DNA from: Rotaria socialis
Lineage: Eukaryota; Rotifera; Eurotatoria; Philodinida; Philodinidae
DNA: 64,000 nucleotides
Direction of reading: 5' to 3'
NCBI GenBank assembly: GCA_905331475.1
Contig: CAJNYU010002706.1
Coordinates: forward strand, 1 to 64,000
Both the position numbers and the translations under genes were made by a program. Below the pieces are notes generated by a model. It was given only the letters and a program-made list of their open reading frames with translations, was not told the origin of the DNA and did not search any database. Positions 1-11,500 of the stretch are shown here, piece by piece. The stretch's first letter is position 1. Every line of letters begins with the position of its first letter.

Positions 1-401
1 TTAAAAGTACTTTGTAAAACTATTTTTGACCAGTGGAATATATAAATGTCGAATCTTTCTTAGTATTGAAAAAGGCAATGTCTGACAAACTTTCTTATCC
101 AATACTATTTCTTAGGCAAGTTTTTAATTTTCATATTTTTTGTGGTATGGCAATTGCCACCAATTGCCCTCTGGTGGCCCGCCAATGGACACTAGCGCTG
201 TGCATATGTGGGTTATTTTTCGAATAATATTGTACAAACCAATCGAATAGTATCAAGCATGACAAAGACATGATCTAATTATAAAGGACGTTATGAATAT
301 ATCTTGACGCTTCATTCCACGATGTGTATCTCTCAGGTTAGTTTATAAATAACATTTTTTTTAGATAGTGTTAATTGTTTACATTAATCGCGTGTTGAAT
401 G
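1..401. other. non-genic left edge
   Basis: I see no recognisable gene here. An open stretch at 33-227 (+) has no family resemblance and no splice context. The segment probably holds the promoter or 5' UTR of the small coiled-coil gene that starts at 402. Confidence 0.5.
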
Positions 402-750
402 ATGTCCAAGGTATTGGAGACTAGTGATGAACAGGATAAGAAAGACATGAGAAAAGTCCCATTAAATTTTCTTTTCTTAGAATAAGCCGGTCAAAGATCC
501 AGCAAAGGACATCAATCACTTAAAGCTCGAAAATACACGTTTAACAAATGAACTTGAAGCATTGAAAATGGAAATGGAATCAATGAGAAAGACAATTGAT
601 GCTTTCATCGTTGACATGAATACACAAGCCGATGTTAAACTCAAATTAGAACAGGAAGTGGAAGACTTGAAAAAAGAATTAGTTGATGCTCGTGAACATC
701 GATTTACAGACGATGATTCTATCAATCCAGGATCCCAATGCAACAAATAA
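402..750 (+). CDS. small coiled-coil protein, two exons
   Basis: The model is exon 1 at 402-410 (only ATG TCC AAG), a 70-bp GT-AG intron at 411-480, and exon 2 at 481-750, giving 92 residues. The start was chosen because it joins in frame to the long second exon after a canonical intron. Residues from about 12 to 75 form a charged heptad-like coiled coil rich in Leu, Lys and Glu (for example LENTRLTNELEALKMEMESM), followed by a short polar tail ending in CNK. No signal peptide or membrane segment is visible. I cannot name a family; a scaffold, tether or tropomyosin-like role would only be a guess. The exon could also be the 3' end of a longer gene that begins to the left of the window. Confidence 0.5.
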
Positions 751-2492
751 AAATTCCTTTAACCATAGCTAAATCGAGGTTGCCAAAAACCTTTCCTTTC
801 ACGATGAAAATCTATTGAAATATGGTAGTAACCCTGTTTTTTACGCGATTATTTGTTACCTTTTGGTAAACTTGATATTTTTTTCGTGTGTTGATACAAG
901 TGTTCATTTTTCCTGCGCTGATACGATTGTTCATTTTTTCTGCTTCTGTGTTACATACTGTACCATAAAACAAATATGAGCAAAAAATAAAGGAAACAAT
1001 AGATGAAATATGCATGATAATGCGGAACTTTAATCATTATACGTACAAAACGTTCTCATGCGATCAAAGAAAGATTCAATCAATGTATTTTGGCGATTTT
1101 AAATAATTCATAAATATAGAAATGAACTGAATTTAGATCTTGTATCCATAGTCAACGTTAGATTGATATGCAGCTTCATCGAATCTCTTTCCCTCATGAA
1201 CGATTAGTTTCAATTCAATTGATGCCAAGGACACTGCTGGATATAGACATAAGTCTGCCACCCCGTAGTTTTGAAAGTCAATACTCTTGAAAGATAGAAA
1301 TTGAAACTCTGCACGATTCCGTATATTTCTTTTACTTTTAGTTGAGTGAAAAAAAACGTTTTTAAGGCGGACTTGTCAATGGATAAATATCTTTTTCTCT
1401 GAATTTAGGGCGATTGATATGCGCTCTGTGTTTTTTCATTCGTGTATTCAATATGAAAACTAATAGTGTAGATCGACAAAGCTTTTCAAGCTCTACAAAG
1501 TCATATACTGATCAAGTTTATGAGTAACTTCTGTAACATAGATCATATCATATAGGTCAAGTATACCGAAAAATTATCATTCGTATACTGAATAAGTTAT
1601 TCTTTTTGATTTATGTGGGTTATTGTTTTATTGAAAAATAAGAAGGGGGCAAAAAAGCTTTATGATCAAAAACTACACTAAATCGCGCTCCATAAATTTA
1701 TATTGCTTACAGAAAATTATACATTGTTCTGATGCAAATTTTCTTCGAATCATTGTAGAGTAGTGCCGTCTTTCGAGTAAAAAAATATCGGATTTCGACA
1801 ACGTTCATCGTGAATCCTACTCTAATTTCGAGTTNAAATATTAAGGACACGTACATTAAGTTTTCAATTCCGAAACGAAAGAAAGAATAAAAAATTGGCT
1901 GATACTAGAGCACACGTCGGATCAGAAAAGATTGACCCGTATCATGCAATGAACTGAATAGACATATGTATTAATGTCATGAACTCCCAATAGAATAATC
2001 ATTTATGGCTATCTCTCTCCCTGATGTTGTTTTTAGAAGATCGTTCTAAGTTGAGTAATGAACAGAGAAGCGTAACATGAGTATCATTAAACAAAACATG
2101 TGGCACACACAATGATTTACCATTTAATATGTAACGATTCTATTGCTATCCGTTCAAGTTCAATAAGCAAAAAACATAAAATTCAAGCATATATTGAGAG
2201 CATTTTTTGTAAATAATTAAAAATCCCAAAGGAACTGCGTATGAAAATGTCTTTATATATAGAAAATAAAGAATGAACGACGGAGAAAATGAAATTTCAT
2301 GTTAGTAAGACGCCTATACATATATAGACACTTCGAAAGTAGAATAGTTATGTGTAAGTCAATTCAGCACATAAAGCACAAGGAGAAAAAGAACACTTTA
2401 TAAGACAAACAACAAGAAAAGAAAATAAATAATCTTATATATTTTATAGTTTCTATTATATTGGAACGTGGATTTAATTTAATTTTAAAATT
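751..2492. other. intergenic, nothing recognised
   Basis: AT-rich sequence with no open frame I can support on either strand. One ambiguous base (n) lies at 1835. It separates the coiled-coil gene (+) from the 3' end of the TMEM87-like gene (-), so the two genes converge here. Confidence 0.5.
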
Positions 2493-4704
2493 TTATTGCA
2501 TTTTAGATCTTTCTAATTTCGTATTAACAATCTCGTCTTCGCTATCTAACGCTTGTAATGCTTGATCAGCAATTGATGTTGGAATATTATCTTCAGCCCA
2601 TGTCAAAGCATCTTCAATAGCATCGTTACCATTTGAGCCTGCAGCTCCACTAGATGATACATTTGCTTCACGATTCATAGATGCTTGCTGCTGTCGTTTG
2701 CTTTTTGATGCTGCACCATTTTCAATATTTGTTGCTTTACGCATCGTTATCGAATCAAATACAGCCGTTTCTACGCAAAAGAAAAATACAATCAATGATA
2801 ATATCTTATGATCTAAATTTTTTGGATATAAGTATACAATTAAAAATTTTTACTTGAAAGAAAAACGAAATTACAGTATCTATACACGTTATTGAAAGGA
2901 TTTAACTTACCTCCTTGGTCTGCGTCATCATCAAAATCGTCATTGTCATTGTCTGATTGATCAAGTAAAGGTACAAAAGCATAACGTTGATTATTATTTG
3001 ATGGTCGAAATAGAAACATAATAACAAGAAGAACTAATGAAAATAATATGTGCCAGAATGCATCATCGACCTAGATAGAATTATTTCATTTAAGAAAAAC
3101 AAAAATAAGCAAAGAAAAAAATATTTTTACCCAAAATTCTCTCCAATTTGTAATACATGTAGTAAAAAAATGTGATTTTAATGACCAAATCATAAATACT
3201 AAACTTGCTAGAATAGCGAATATCAGTGTGTTAGTAAAATGTCGGTAAACATTTAATTTAACAATATTTTTTCTTAAACGTAATGTTCGTGTTGTTGTAA
3301 CTAAGCCCGTGAATATCCAATAATAAATAGTTGCATCAATAACAGCCAATGGTATACGTGATATTAATACTTTGTTGTTTGTTTCATCATTTGTAGTATT
3401 CAAACGAAGTATGGCTTCTGTTGTAGCAATTGCAAAATAAAGAAGACCCATAGCAAATACCTTTTGTTTTAATGGTCCTAATCGTGGTTTAACTACACCG
3501 TATCCGAGTGCAACAATAATGACAAGCATACGTGATACTGTACGTTTTAAGCATGAAAGTACTTCAGCTGTAACAATAGCTACATGAACTTTATATCTAA
3601 ATTAAAAAAACCTCCTATTTTATATTATTCTAATTCATTTGGATTTTATTTTTCATTATTTACCCATGTCGATTAACTGTATCATATTCCGCTAAAAACG
3701 CTGATTTTTCAATCATACCAATCAGAATAACTCCACCGATCCAAAATTGTATTTTAAGTAATTCACGCCAATATAATGCACACCACACAAACCATAAAAT
3801 AGCAAATAAACCATAGATGCCACACATAATGCCATAAAAAACTAATGCTGGATATTCATCCGCTGTTATATAACCACCATGACGATTCTTCATCGATACG
3901 ATTACGTCAACATCAAGTCCGGTAAGATCTGAATCAAGAATAGCTGGTCGATAAATTTCAATAAGATAATAACCATCAGTCCATGTTTGTAATCTTTTCT
4001 CTGACCGTTGATTATCAACAGGTGCTGTTGAAGATTGTTTATTAGTTAATTTTATATTTGTTTTTTCAGCAGCACGACGACGACGACGAGGAGGTATGTA
4101 GTTTTCTGAAATACTCAATTGAAAATTTATTGAAAAAGAAATATTCAATTTTACTTTGATTTGCAGTTAGTTGTTCACGTTCTTGTTTAAGCATAGTTTT
4201 TCTTTTTTCTGGTGAAATTTCTGGTCCAGTTATATTTTTATATTGGTCAACATATAATGCTCCCGAATCATCACAATTAGTTTCTTGCATTATAAACTCT
4301 CTGATCTCCATTTGTTTCCATAAATTACTATAGACTTCTTCTGACATACCTCGTGACTCTTTGTTGTCTTTTGATGATAATTGATTTGTAGTCATCAATG
4401 TATCAGATTGTAATGGTAAACATCCGACAACACGACCAATACGACCCGTTATTTTAATTTTAGTTTTTTCGTGATCTTTATCTGAAGGTTTTCTCATTTG
4501 ACCTTGAGTTTCATTTAGATTTGTTGACGATTCTGGACAAAAAAGTTTTAATGCTATTTGTGTATCACCAGTTAGAAAACGATCTACAACTGGAGATATC
4601 CCACGAGATGACCATGATAATGTTACTATTGAATCAACAAGAGTAGCCGATGAATAATTCACCAAGCAAAAGAATAATAAATATACGAGAAAATAACTTT
4701 TCAT
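2493..4704 (-). CDS. TMEM87: TMEM87A/B-like seven-transmembrane Golgi protein
   Basis: Five exons on the minus strand: 4704-4155, 4105-3664, 3596-3131, 3067-2911, 2770-2493. They sum to 1893 nt, 630 residues, open throughout. The start [15 protein letters not shown] is a signal peptide; an upstream in-frame ATG at 4725 is less likely. A luminal domain follows, with low-complexity charged linkers and an Arg-rich run near residue 190. Then come the seven membrane helices of the lung-7TM/TMEM87 family, with the conserved block [16 protein letters not shown]. The last helix leads into [12 protein letters not shown], and the C-terminal tail contains [19 protein letters not shown], which matches the family tail. 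TMEM87 proteins sit in the Golgi and have been linked to trafficking and ion or mechanosensitive conductance. A TTTTGTTTTTCAG acceptor lies 9 nt before the start. Naming A or B is not possible from sequence alone. Confidence 0.9.
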
Positions 4705-5163
4705 TATTGTAAATCTGAAAAACAAAATTTTAAAATAAACGATCTATCTTATTTTTCATAATATGTGCCGTTTTTCTCTTCGGATGAATGAGTAAGTAAG
4801 TAAAGAAGGAAGAGTATTGCATGAGCATTATTCTCATTAATTGGTCATTCAATCATTTAAAACATGTAAAACAAATTCAACTATTATGTAACAGATTTTA
4901 TTGAAATAGAAGAAAATTAATTTAGATTATATTCTAAACATAATTATGTCAGTCTGATAATAACTTTGTATGAAGAAGGCCACTCTATTGTATTTGATTT
5001 GTCAATTTCAATGGACCAATAACAGAATGATAACGATATGAATGGTTGTCGTCGTTGTTATTATTTATTTATTTTTAACTACCTTCACATTTTAACTAAA
5101 TAATGCTATAGCTTTAAATTATAGATATATATCACAATAAAATTTTAATTGAAAAAAATCAGG
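4705..5163. other. divergent intergenic region
   Basis: It separates the minus-strand TMEM87-like gene from the plus-strand COX4 pseudogene. It should hold the TMEM87 promoter and the former COX4 promoter. No specific site is recognised. Confidence 0.4.
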
Positions 5164-5965
5164 ATGAGTGGCTTTGTTGTTCGTCATGCAAAATTAACTC
5201 AACTACAAGCAGCATTATTGATTCGACAGCAATGGAGAAAAGAAGCTTAAATATCATCGAGTGTTAATCTTGTTCATAGTAGTGCATTAGTACTAAATAA
5301 TATGAAATCACCTGCATCATATTAGATGGTGATTGAATGCGAATGCATCCATGTATTGGTAATCGTGACATAGTTGGTTACGATCTGAAAGGAAAACGAG
5401 AATATTTTGATTTGATTATGTTTCCTTGTCCAAGTATTTGTTAGAAAGCTAATACAACTGCTTTAGCAGAATTAAGGAAAAAAAGGAAATGGTAATTATC
5501 AACAATTATCAGTTGAAGAAAAGGAAAGATGTCAGTAAAATTGTATTGTTCTGTGTTTATTTGACGTATTTTTATTTAGTAATTACATCGAGCAAGTTTC
5601 CACGAAACATTTGCAGAATTTACAGCTCCTACAGATCTTTGAAAATGGGCAATTGGTTGCAGTTTAATTGCATTATCAGGCTTGGTTTTAGTTTATGATT
5701 GATCACGACGTGTTGGTATGAAAATTCTATTCAATGAATTCATTTTCTCCAAAAGTTGTGATCTATTTATTCGACCCTATATTTTTGATAAGCCCGACAG
5801 TTTGACTGATGAAAAACTGAACAGACAATTACAATATGATATTGCTGCTCGCCAAGGTCCTATGAGAAATTTATCATCTAAACGGAATTATGAAACTGGT
5901 TAGTTATTTATTTGGATTCTTTTAAAAATTTTAGTCTCTTCTATTTAGGTACATGGAAAAAGTAA
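5164..5965 (+). pseudogene. COX4: cytochrome c oxidase subunit IV (COX4) pseudogene
   Basis: Pieces of nuclear COX4 are readable in order but in different frames and with stops. They are a presequence-like start (MSGFVVRHAKLTQLQ), a matrix-domain block (IGNRDIVGYDLKGKREYFD), an LSVEEKE block, the membrane-helix block FAEFTAPTDL*KWAIG followed by SLIALSGLVLVYD*SRR, and an intact C-terminal exon ending in NLSSKRNYETG. A 50-bp GT-AG intron at 5899-5948 leads to TWKK and a stop. Two stops, at 5640-5642 and 5700-5702, are TGA where Trp (TGG) is expected. At least one frameshift lies near 5480. COX4 is an inner-membrane subunit of respiratory complex IV, so a functional copy must exist elsewhere. 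The retained intron argues against a retrocopy and for decay of a former duplicate gene. Confidence 0.8.
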
Positions 5966-6170
5966 AGGAAGAATCACGCAATTGCAATATATACATGGTG
6001 TGAAATAAATTTTTCTTTTTCATTTGCCTTGAATTTTTTTCTTGTTCTCAAATATTGTTCTTAGTTACTTACATTGTTGTGCGTTATCTTTTCTCTCACA
6101 AAAATGGAACAAAAAAGAATGGATAAAATCAATGCTAATTCGTGTGGATAAAATTATGCAACGAATTGCT

Positions 6171-6186
6171 TTTTGTTTCATTTCAG
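6171..6186 (+). promoter_or_regulatory. splice acceptor just before PIGT start
   Basis: The run TTTTGTTTCATTTCAG ends 2 nt before the PIGT ATG. A polypyrimidine/AG acceptor this close to the start implies either a 5' UTR intron or a trans-splicing acceptor. Confidence 0.5.
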
Positions 6187-6188
6187 AT

Positions 6189-8575
6189 ATGTATTCATCT
6201 AAGCTTAACTGTTATATTTTCCTTGTAATTTCATTTATTTACCATTGTTCATCACAAGAAGATAAATATAACGAAGAGTTGTATATACGTCCTTTGTCAA
6301 CAGGTCATACATATTTTAATCTTTTATTTACTACTGTCGTTTCTCCAGATATTCTGAAATCAAATATTAGTAGGTTTTTTGTAAAGAAAATCAGTTCTGT
6401 TTCTTAAATTTTGTATTTATTGATATAGTTCATCATTATCATTTATTTCCAAAAGTTATCGCTGATATTGTTCGATCGAATGGTGTTAGTGAATTTCATG
6501 TTTCATTAACGCAAGGCTTATGGCGATATGATCATTGGGGTATGCCAATTGTTGGTGCACCGCCAGGTGCAGAAATTTGGGCATGGTTTAAACCGAATGA
6601 ACAGCAGGAGTAAGTAGAAAAACAAAGCTGCAAAGTCTTTCTTTGTTTCATATGATGAGCAAGATTAAATATTATTAAATGCGTATATCAATTAGTGTAA
6701 CATCTCGTTGGAAATCATTTGTACATGAATTAGGTGGTCTTCTATGTGCTTCTCTTAATTTTCTTGATTCAAATGTGAGTACAAGTTCACCTAATTATTC
6801 TTTCCGACCTCAATCGATATTGCCCGTTTCATCAACTTCATATCAAGATAATTCATTTCTTCGATATGCTGTTTTGCCAAGAGAAATCGTTTGCACTGGT
6901 CTGTTTTATTGTTTTTCAATAGAATCTAAATTATAGTTTTTTTTCGTGTAAATAGAAAACTTAACACCATGGAAAAAATTATTGCCTTGCGTTGCTGGTG
7001 GTTCGAACCATAAGGGTCTTGCAGGATTACTTGACAATGCTCCAAAACTTTATAATAGTGTTTATCACTCACTTCGAATGGATTTACGACAAATATGTAC
7101 TGTAAGCGTTTTATGATATTCATTTTAAATAAAAAAAACTGTTTGTTTTTTTCGACAAAGAATACTGAATGTACATCAACTCAACTAGAGCTTTCGATGG
7201 CATTAGCTATTGTTGTTGATACAACTTCATCAAAACCTGATCATAATGGTTTTGTTTTAAATTTTATTAGCTCGCTTTAATTCATTTTTTCTATTTCCTC
7301 GAATCTTATTTAGAATGGACGTTTCGTTCAATATTCGGATCAAATGTAGCACAAACATGTTCACTTAGTTCATTGGCAAATATATATGTCGATTTACAAT
7401 TATCACAAGTATATTTTAATATTAGTTTCTTTGCAATAGACTGATTTCGAAAATTCTTTTCTTTCTTTCTTAGACACATTCATTCAATATAAGTCCTGAA
7501 CCAGATTATTCGATTAAACAAGGATCAAAACCTATTATTGTTTATGATTTGCATGATGAAAAAAGAAAAAATACAACGTTCTCGTTGAATTGTAATTATA
7601 AAAAACAACAAACAGTATCAACTGATAATCAAGAAGATAGATCTTCACCTTCTATTGTCGTTCATCGATATGCTACAGGTAAAAAAAAGAAAGGATAATG
7701 ATTGTTTTTTAAATACATACATGTTTTTGAAGGTTATGGCGTTCGTGATGGTGGTATTAAAACTATGATCAAATTAAATGAAGAACAAAAACAAGATCAA
7801 ATCACATTGGTTTATTTCGAACAAATTCCTTGGTATTTTCGTATTTTTCTACATACTCTGAAAATCACAATGCTTGATAATAATCGAACGGAAATTAAAC
7901 CTGGTAAAGAATTTAATTAATATTTTTATTTGAAAATCGTCATCATAAATATATATTATAGATCATCTATCGTATATACCCGGGAAAGATCGTGAACTAC
8001 CATACCAATTAGAATTAGTTATAACAACAAAGCAATCAATTTTAATTAGTTTTGAGCTTGAAATGGTCTTTTTAAAATGGAATGAATTTCCACCTGACCC
8101 AAATCATGGATTTTACATTCCAAGTGCTGTTATCTCAACAATGCTTTCATCCAACAACAAATCAAATAATATTCTTCGATCGCTTCAATCATATTCCTTA
8201 AATCAAAGGTAAAAGCAACTTTCTTCTTGGTGATTACGTATGAAAAATGTCTTCATTGTTTGTTAATCTAGTTTGTCATCAGCAGCATCGGATGGTTTTG
8301 TTCGACTGTATTCAGAATCATTACTTGTTAATCTTCCAACACCGGATTTCAGTATGCCATTCAATGTCATTTGTTTGGGTTGTACAGCTGTTGCTCTTGC
8401 TTTTGGTGGTTTACATAATTTAACAACCAAGGAATTCACATTTGGTGAAAAACGTCCGAGAATTCCATTTCGTCAACGTTTAGAAGATCTCCGATTTCGT
8501 GTTATAGCTGCTCGACATGCTCTTGCACAACGTGTTTTCAGAAGCAACCAACAACAAAGAGAACATGTTGAATGA
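6189..8575 (+). CDS. PIGT: GPI transamidase component PIG-T
   Basis: Ten exons: 6189-6369, 6429-6609, 6696-6898, 6956-7101, 7161-7248, 7314-7408, 7474-7678, 7733-7903, 7962-8208, 8272-8575. Total 1821 nt, 606 residues; human PIG-T is about 578. PIG-T is a structural subunit of the endoplasmic-reticulum complex that joins preassembled GPI anchors to proteins. The start gives a signal peptide ([20 protein letters not shown]), then EELYIRPL, the conserved block [38 protein letters not shown], a WTFRSIFG segment, VPWYF-like [30 protein letters not shown], and the C-terminal [19 protein letters not shown] membrane helix with a basic cytosolic tail. The order matches the family along its whole length. 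The start was preferred over an upstream ATG at 6042 because of the signal peptide and the acceptor just before it. The COX4 pseudogene lies 223 bp upstream on the same strand. Confidence 0.95.
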
Positions 8576-11500
8576 AAACATACGACTTGCTGTGCTCTTT
8601 CTTTTCTATGTTATACTCTATTCTGATATCGTCAATGTCTTTCATTATTTGGAAGATCGAAATAACTTTCTTTTTGTCTGACTCCAAGTTATCTGAGATA
8701 AATTAAGTTTTACATTTATTATGGTTTTTTTTCAATTAAATGCATTAATAAAATGGCTCACTTTTTCTCTTAATCCCTCATAGACGGGATACTTAGTTAA
8801 AATATTTAAGTTTTTCAATCGACGATTCTAATTGTCACAAACACGAGACTATCATCATTTATATAGGTTAGATATTCTTCGAAATGTGATGAAAGAAATA
8901 TTATTATAGTCAGCATAATGATATATTCAAACTAAATATATCTCGAATATGGCTAAGATAAAACTATGCGGACGTTTGAAGTTTCGTTATTCAAGAGAGA
9001 AATACGTAGGAAATCAAATCTTCTTAATTTATTTTGAGCGTGTAACTGACTACGATGGTCGAGTGTTTTTTAGATTTCGATAAGTAGCTGTCAAATAAAG
9101 TTGCTTGAATCAACTATAAACTGTCACCTAGTGAATACTTTGTAAGAATATTTCTCTTTCAGCTATAATTGTAGCGCGTTTTGTAGAGTATCTCAATCCA
9201 CAGTAATAAAGTATTTTCATAGAAGCCTTCAAATCGAATAACTATCAATAATTAGTTGTTGTTGGATACTTGATTGCTTTTATTTTCTTTTACTAGACTC
9301 AATTAGTTAGCTGTAATTCGTTATAATAATTTCAAAATAATCTTCTATGAACAAGTTACGATCAATGTAATTCAATTTCTGAACAGATTTTGATGTTTAA
9401 AAATAGCTTTAGTTGAGACTTGTATTTCTTCGATCATACTAATTGATAATATAAATAAATAAATAAAATCATTTGTCTCATCTCACTTGCAAAACACTAA
9501 AATTTTGATGTTAGTGAGAATGTGAGTGTGATTGAAGAGAATTAGATTTTTTTTCTTTCTAATAAATCTTGTTCATGACCTTTAATGCTTGTTACGATGT
9601 AGAAATAATCAAATGCAAATGAATAGCTATTAATTGCAATCATTTTAAGAAATATTATCTATGCACCACTATGTTTCGTGCACATTCTCTCGATTAAAAC
9701 ACTTGTTTGAACTTTCCGGGGTGATTAAATGCGATCGCCATATACGAGTCGTATACGGACCATATTGTTCGACTCGGGTGTTCGTCACCTAATGACTCAA
9801 AACAGAAAAAGTTTCCAACAATAGAGAAGAGTACAATCAAGGATAAGGATTGACAATACACTTCTGCAACAGTGTATATAAAATGACACGATAGAGGGCG
9901 TTAAATAACAATAGTGCACATGCACACTTCTGAAGAGGCACGTTCATAAATTGTAATTAGTCGAATAATTGTTTTCGCAACTGATGCAATAATTTTAATT
10001 CGTCTTTGAAAAACACTTTAAATCTGAATTAACTTTTTAACCTACTACATTTCTCAATTTAACATTAACTTTTCTAGTGTAGATAAGGTTCTTCTTTTAT
10101 TCGTGTTGTCAGATTATATTAATGCTAGTGAATCATTGGCGTAGACTATTCTTGTTTCTTCATGGTGTTTCTTCAACTACAAGCCTGTTCTTCTACAACA
10201 CTGTGATCGTTTCTGGATCAATAGAAAATGTGGCATTGAGCTCTTTAAAATTCTAAAAGTCTCACCACTCTAGCTATTTTCTTCCATTAGTGTTTATCTA
10301 TGATTCATCGCTCTGGTGTAGAAGGTGATGAGAAATACAAAGAACTAGGTGTCCTACAAGGTTAAAATAATGCAATCAAATACATTTAGTTTGATTTGCA
10401 AATAGCTATATGATAAAATTTCAACTTCTTGTTTAGAAGCCTTACAACGTTTTATTAGGCTATTTGATAATCACACAAAAACACATTCATATAACTAATT
10501 TCATCGTAACGAAACGAATGAATTTCTTTACGAAAAAATCTTAGATCTCTTTTCAGTTTTTAACTTAAGAATATTTTGTCTTTTTAGATTACTAAATTCT
10601 ATTTTCTTTGCCAATAAATTTAAATGTCTTCAATGGTTTAATCATTATAAAATGCCAACAACCGTGTCTGCTAAACAAAGTGACTAATTTGAACTAGTTG
10701 CTCGAAATCATAATCAGTATTTAATATAAATATGTATACATCCATTGATCAGATCCAGTAAGAATAAATTTTTTTGTAAAAGAAAATGAAATAAATTTTC
10801 ATTGCATTTATCATAACGGCGCGTTATTTTGCATTGATACTTATGCTATTTATTCAAATTATTTAATTATATTCATAATAATAGTATAGTGATTTATGAA
10901 TTTTATCCATAGTAGAATAATTACTTCACAAACATGGTTGGCCATGGATATAAGCTATGAATCTGAAGCAATTGAAGACCTTGAACATTAAGTAATTAAA
11001 GTTATCAATAGTTTATGAAATAAATAATTAGAAAATGTAACTAGTCTTTGTGAAATGTTGAACAGAAAAAGTAAGCTCAAATGAAAAGATAACAGGTTTT
11101 TTCTTTCTCAGGTTTATGATTATTAGTTTGGCCTTTAATAATAATTAAAGTGAATTTCATGGAATAGAAGATGTATAAAAAAGTGATGCCACTTTGTTCA
11201 CATGATAATAACTCTGATTTACATACAAATATGTTAATACCTATTATTGTTATGAATATTGTTCGGTATGAAATGAGACTTTTTTCTTTTAAAAACAATA
11301 AAATAAAAGTTATTTTCAGAGCAGTACATTGTTTTAAACAAGAAAATTTTGAAGATTTAAGCAGTATATAAGACAAACGTGCAATTAACTGGCGATACGA
11401 TTGAAACTTGATCGAATTATTTCTTGTTCTTGAAACAAGTAAGTAAACTGTACCTGAACAACTATTGAAACATTCAACTGGTATTAGAAACAATAGTAAT

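Noticed and set aside
5640-5702. TGA read as Trp or selenocysteine in COX4
   Set aside because: PIGT, PREP, TRMT12, PGAP2 and RSPH3 in the same window all end in TGA, and the COX4 copy also has frameshifts and TAA/TAG stops, so decay is the simpler explanation.
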